NCBI RefSeq assembly: GCF_029633865.1
Contig: NC_079221.1
Location: forward strand, 2,720,437 to 2,784,436
From: Lampris incognitus
Lineage: Eukaryota > Chordata > Actinopteri > Lampriformes > Lampridae
Direction: 5' to 3'
Length of the DNA: 64,000 bases
Part shown: positions 62,030-64,000 of the stretch, one piece after another
Layout: each line of letters opens with the position of its first letter
Numbering within the stretch: the stretch's first letter is position 1
Notes under the pieces: model-generated
What the model saw: the letters and a program-made list of their open reading frames with translations, nothing else
What the model was told of the DNA's origin: nothing
Database searches by the model: none
Position numbers and translations under genes: made by a program

Positions 62030-64000
62030 GTGTACACCCCCCCCATCACCCCCATCCCTCCCTCTTGACACGGACTGCCTTTTGCAGCTGTGTGACAATG
62101 ATGAATGCAGAACATGGAGCACATTAATGCCAGGGATTCTGGTCAGTGTCAGGCCTTTCTTCACTATGTCAAGTTAAACAAACAAGATCAAGCAAAAGTG
62201 AATGGTAGTCGTCCCTCCTGAGATAAGACCCCTGTGGTAGCAGGGGGTGGGGTCATGGGAATCTCCGAAAACCTGAGATGGACATTCCTTCAACAAAACA
62301 ATACTCTGGTTTCTGTCCGACTGGACAAGCTACCCAGTGGCCCTCCTGCAGCAGTGTTAATCTCTCTGCAAGGAGTGACTTTTCATACGGAGGCTCCTCG
62401 CATTTTATAATTTCCCTGTGTGGCGCTTCACCTGAAATAAGCTGTCACTGCAGTAAGTGGATTCCTCCTGTATGAGATGTCTGAAGGCTTTGTGGGATGT
62501 GTTAGAAGTGTGGCGGTTTCTGGCATTTTGATGACACGTCCTGTTGAAATCGAACTCATTAAGAAGGTTCCTTGATGTGAAACCTCGGAGGTGGATGGTG
62601 AAGCTGGTCCACCGTACGGTGTTTTCTTAATTCCACTTTTACAACATACTCTACTGATGCTTCATAATTGGGAGGATGAACCAAACGACTTGTTCCAGCG
62701 CGTTGAAGACGTTGTGGATTTAAAGCCGTAAGACTAGCTGTATAAGGATAGTTTTGTTTTGTTTTGTTTTTTACTCGATAAAGTCATAATGGTGATAGAA
62801 TCCAGAGAATTCCAGTTTTCATCAGGTAGACACCTGGAAGAGCCTTATTGGAATATTGTGGATCTACTCATTATTGGAGTAGATGGTTAAGCTTGTCTAG
62901 TCCAAATTGCAGGTCTTCTAATTGTTACGTGTATGTGTGTGTGGGGGTGTGTGTGTGTGAACATGATCACATATGGTTGTGTGTTTGTGCATGCGTGCAG
63001 TCGTATGTTTACATTGGCTCTGAGTATGTGTTTGCGAACGCATGGACGTGTGCGTGTCCTCAGCCGGTGCGTGCGGTGAGGAAAGGCCCAGGTGTCTGGC
63101 AGCCGTCTGGCTATGCTAATGAAGACCGCCGAGGAGAGTCTAGACCAGCGGGAGTCGGCGTCTGTGCCCCCCAGTAGAGGAGGCGTGTGAGCCGGCCTGG
63201 TTTGCCTGGACTGAACCTGCTGGTTCGGGTGCATCGGACCCGGCCTGACTGGGCTTGTCTGGGATTCTCCAGCTCTCACTGCAACCGCAAACTAGCGTCA
63301 AATCACCACACCCTTCAGTGCAACACGTGAATGTAGCACCAACACTTGCTACCCAAGGCACGCCAGATCAAGTGCCTGTCGGACTTCTGCAGATGGCTGG
63401 CCTGCTGTCGGCAGCTCCGGTAGCAGGCAGGTCATGCACTGCTGACGTTGTTCAGATGTGACTTTAAACGGGGGTCTTACATATATTCACTCACACGCTG
63501 TCAGGACGTCACTGCTGGGTATTCTAGGTGGTCTGGCGTTTTCAGAACATTTCTGCTGTGCGCCATCTTAGATGCTGAGAATGCATGAAGACATTTTTAT
63601 CTGTTTGCTGTGTATTGTAATCTTGACCGCACTTTAAGCAAAACAAAACAAAGTACTTGCGTTTGCATGATGACGTGCAGCGTGACTGCTGTAGCGATCA
63701 ATACCCAGTGCAAGGCATAAATGGAAAACCATGGCATTTTTTCTCCCCCCGCCATCATCCTTTTGCAAATGGACTCTAAACGCGAGATATCTGTTAGATT
63801 AATTCGGCGTGCGTCCAGTGAGATGTAAATCAGTAGAGAGTGTTTAAATATGTTACGGAGGCGCGTGCGAAGTGTTATTGTCCCGCGTGATTTTATTATG
63901 CTGAACGGGATTAAGTGTTGTGTTTGATGCCGCGCGGCGTTTAATTTCTGTATCTGTCCGTGCAGTTGGTGTTTTTATTACTATTAATTTATTACCAGTG
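62030..64000. other. Intergenic or terminal gpd2 intron DNA
   Basis: Nothing recognisable. A 3' splice-site-like CCTTTTGCAG at about 62078-62087 is followed by an open stretch ending in TAA at 62175, but its reading has no convincing similarity to the GPD2 C-terminus. Confidence 0.45.

Noticed and set aside
62078-62177. Last gpd2 exon
   Set aside because: There is an acceptor-like TTTTGCAG, but the following residues do not match the GPD2 C-terminus in any frame.

Overview
The window is nuclear DNA of a ray-finned fish, most likely a teleost. The evidence is a vertebrate-type intron-containing nuclear receptor gene very close to fish NR4A2, dense tRNA-derived SINEs, RTE-type LINE copies, a BEL/Pao LTR element, an internally deleted hAT element, and very abundant (CA)n, (TATC)n and (TC)n microsatellites. 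There is no sign of a bacterial operon, CRISPR array or plasmid.

Two protein genes can be recognised, and they are arranged head to head. (1) nr4a2 (Nurr1), minus strand: six coding exons between 15022 and 8942 join without any break into a predicted 602-residue protein with canonical splice sites. A 3' UTR probably runs to about 7715, and a GC-rich promoter/5' UTR region lies at about 15025-16200. (2) gpd2 (FAD-linked mitochondrial glycerol-3-phosphate dehydrogenase), plus strand: exon-like blocks from 34775 to 61797 are collinear with the vertebrate gene. This copy is broken by at least three nonsense codons, about seven frameshifting indels, lost splice acceptors at two exons, an unrecognisable splice donor and damage to both EF-hands. 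It reads as a decaying intron-bearing pseudogene, probably a relic of an ohnologue pair; that origin is inference. The nr4a2-gpd2 head-to-head order is the one I recall for tetrapods, so the locus is orthologous or ohnologous.

Layout: 1-7.7 kb is intergenic DNA 3' of nr4a2, with one SINE and a GC-rich 60-bp tandem repeat at 6.5 kb. 7.7-16.2 kb is nr4a2; its introns are filled with microsatellites, a (CCATG/CCACG)n pentamer array and an AT-rich palindromic tract. 16.43-19.44 kb is a 31-bp satellite-like array of about 97 units with higher-order structure. 19.4-25.5 kb is intergenic and contains three SINEs, an inverted-repeat element and several CpG/ETS-rich stretches that could be promoters. 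26.87-34.5 kb is a BEL/Pao retrotransposon remnant: one LTR carries a SINE, and the other is split by two LINEs, one of which is itself split by a SINE. 34.8-61.8 kb is the gpd2 pseudogene, with introns loaded with SINEs, a hAT element, a foldback element and a second RTE LINE. 61.8-64 kb shows nothing recognisable apart from microsatellites.

The most interesting signals are the intermediate-stage decay of gpd2 beside an intact nr4a2, the 31-bp array between the two genes, and the well-resolved nest of young insertions with readable target-site duplications. I see no sign of a new enzymatic or defence system.
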